From positions 1-5,763 of the forward strand of contig JAISZP010000247.1 of NCBI GenBank assembly GCA_031269135.1: a DNA stretch of 5,763 bases, given 5' to 3'. Made by a program: the position numbers and the translations under genes. The notes beneath the pieces are model-generated. The model was not told where the DNA came from, did no database searches, and saw only the letters and a program-made list of their open reading frames with translations. Source of the stretch: Deltaproteobacteria bacterium. GTDB lineage: Bacteria > Desulfobacterota > Desulfarculia > Adiutricales > Adiutricaceae. Of this stretch, positions 5,351-5,763 are shown in pieces; the first letter of the stretch is position 1, and each line of letters starts with the position of its first letter.

Positions 5351-5763
5351 ATGAAGGAATACCTTCAGGCTACTTTGAACGTCGACGCTCTAGCGAGCAA
5401 AGCCGCCATCTACACCCCGAACGTCATCGCCGGGCCTCAGGGACCGGGACTGATGTTTAGGGGCGTGACGATACATTCAGCCGACGACCCGCTTTCCGAA
5501 GCCCGCAACTGGCTCGGTCAAGCGCTCTCCAAGCGGTCTCGTCAAAAGACTCAGCCTCCCCTGGCCTTGATCTTCGGCCTGGGACTCGGCTGGCACATAC
5601 GGGCGATAAAAGAGATTTTTCCGGCCATCAGGGTATGCGTCTTTGAGCCCGACAGAAGTTTATTCGACGTCTACAGCAAATACAACGTCTTGGCTTTGGA
5701 GCAGGAGCCTGAAATCTTCACCGACATAACCGCCTTTGAGGAGATGGTCTCTGCGGAAATCGT
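5351..5763 (+). CDS. Maf/DUF115-family (MptE-like) protein, 3'-truncated by the window
   Basis: The first 137 residues are present; the gene continues past the right edge. The N-terminus (MKEYLQATLNVDALASKAAI, then GPGLMFRGVTIHSADDP) leads into LALIFGLGLGWHIRAIKEIF (71-90) and RVCVFEPDRSLFDVYSKYN (94-112). The glycine-rich GLGLG loop after a hydrophobic strand, and the acidic end of the next strand (FEPD), are the nucleotide-binding face of the DUF115/MptE-like fold of Maf proteins (motility accessory factors). In several bacteria Maf proteins transfer nonulosonic acids (pseudaminic or legionaminic acid) to flagellin in the cytoplasm, which is needed for filament assembly or export. The catalytic centre cannot be judged because most of the domain is missing. 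Its place behind a glycosyltransferase supports flagellin or other surface-protein glycosylation. Other DUF115 proteins have archaeal pterin roles, less likely here. Confidence 0.75.
   Translation, partial: MKEYLQATLNVDALASKAAIYTPNVIAGPQGPGLMFRGVTIHSADDPLSEARNWLGQALSKRSRQKTQPPLALIFGLGLGWHIRAIKEIFPAIRVCVFEPDRSLFDVYSKYNVLALEQEPEIFTDITAFEEMVSAEI

Overview
The window joins two unlike parts. The left part (1 to about 1811) is a decayed fragment of a mobile element of a type common in Clostridia and other gut Firmicutes. The right part (2540 to 5763) is a rightward run of three surface-modification genes. About 730 bases without a convincing gene lie between them. The organism cannot be fixed from this sequence. 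A Maf-family protein next to a CgeB-like glycosyltransferase, with a sigma-54-type promoter in front, suggests a motile anaerobic Gram-negative bacterium (Desulfobacterota-like is my best guess) that received clostridial-type mobile DNA. This is inference.

Left part: a Doc/Fic-type toxin reading rightward, cut by the window edge and broken by one extra base near 61; a block of stem-loops (322-433); a DUF3847-type mobilisation-associated gene reading leftward (450-806); and the C-terminal half of a large serine recombinase reading leftward (907 to about 1811). The recombinase lacks its catalytic N-terminus and carries an in-frame amber stop. Truncation, nonsense codon and frameshift together point to a dead element.

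Middle: the recombinase similarity stops at an A8/T8 run at 1812-1819. Beyond it are low-complexity tracts: degenerate 5-bp repeats (1991-2050), 7-bp repeats (2146-2173) and a polypyrimidine tract (2263-2329). An inverted repeat (2401-2423) follows, and then a close match to a sigma-54 promoter (2443-2458) about 80 bases upstream of the first right-hand gene.

Right part: a radical SAM protein with a SPASM-like C-terminal cysteine region, a GT-B (CgeB-like) glycosyltransferase with a TPR-like tail, and the start of a Maf/DUF115-type (MptE-like) protein, which runs off the window. They share a strand, lie 117 and 120 bases apart, and have plausible ribosome sites. The likely theme is protein or glycan modification, flagellin being the usual Maf target. 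Arrays of period 15 bp occur inside the radical SAM gene and again across the stop codon of the glycosyltransferase, in the same reading phase. This is the most unusual structural signal here.
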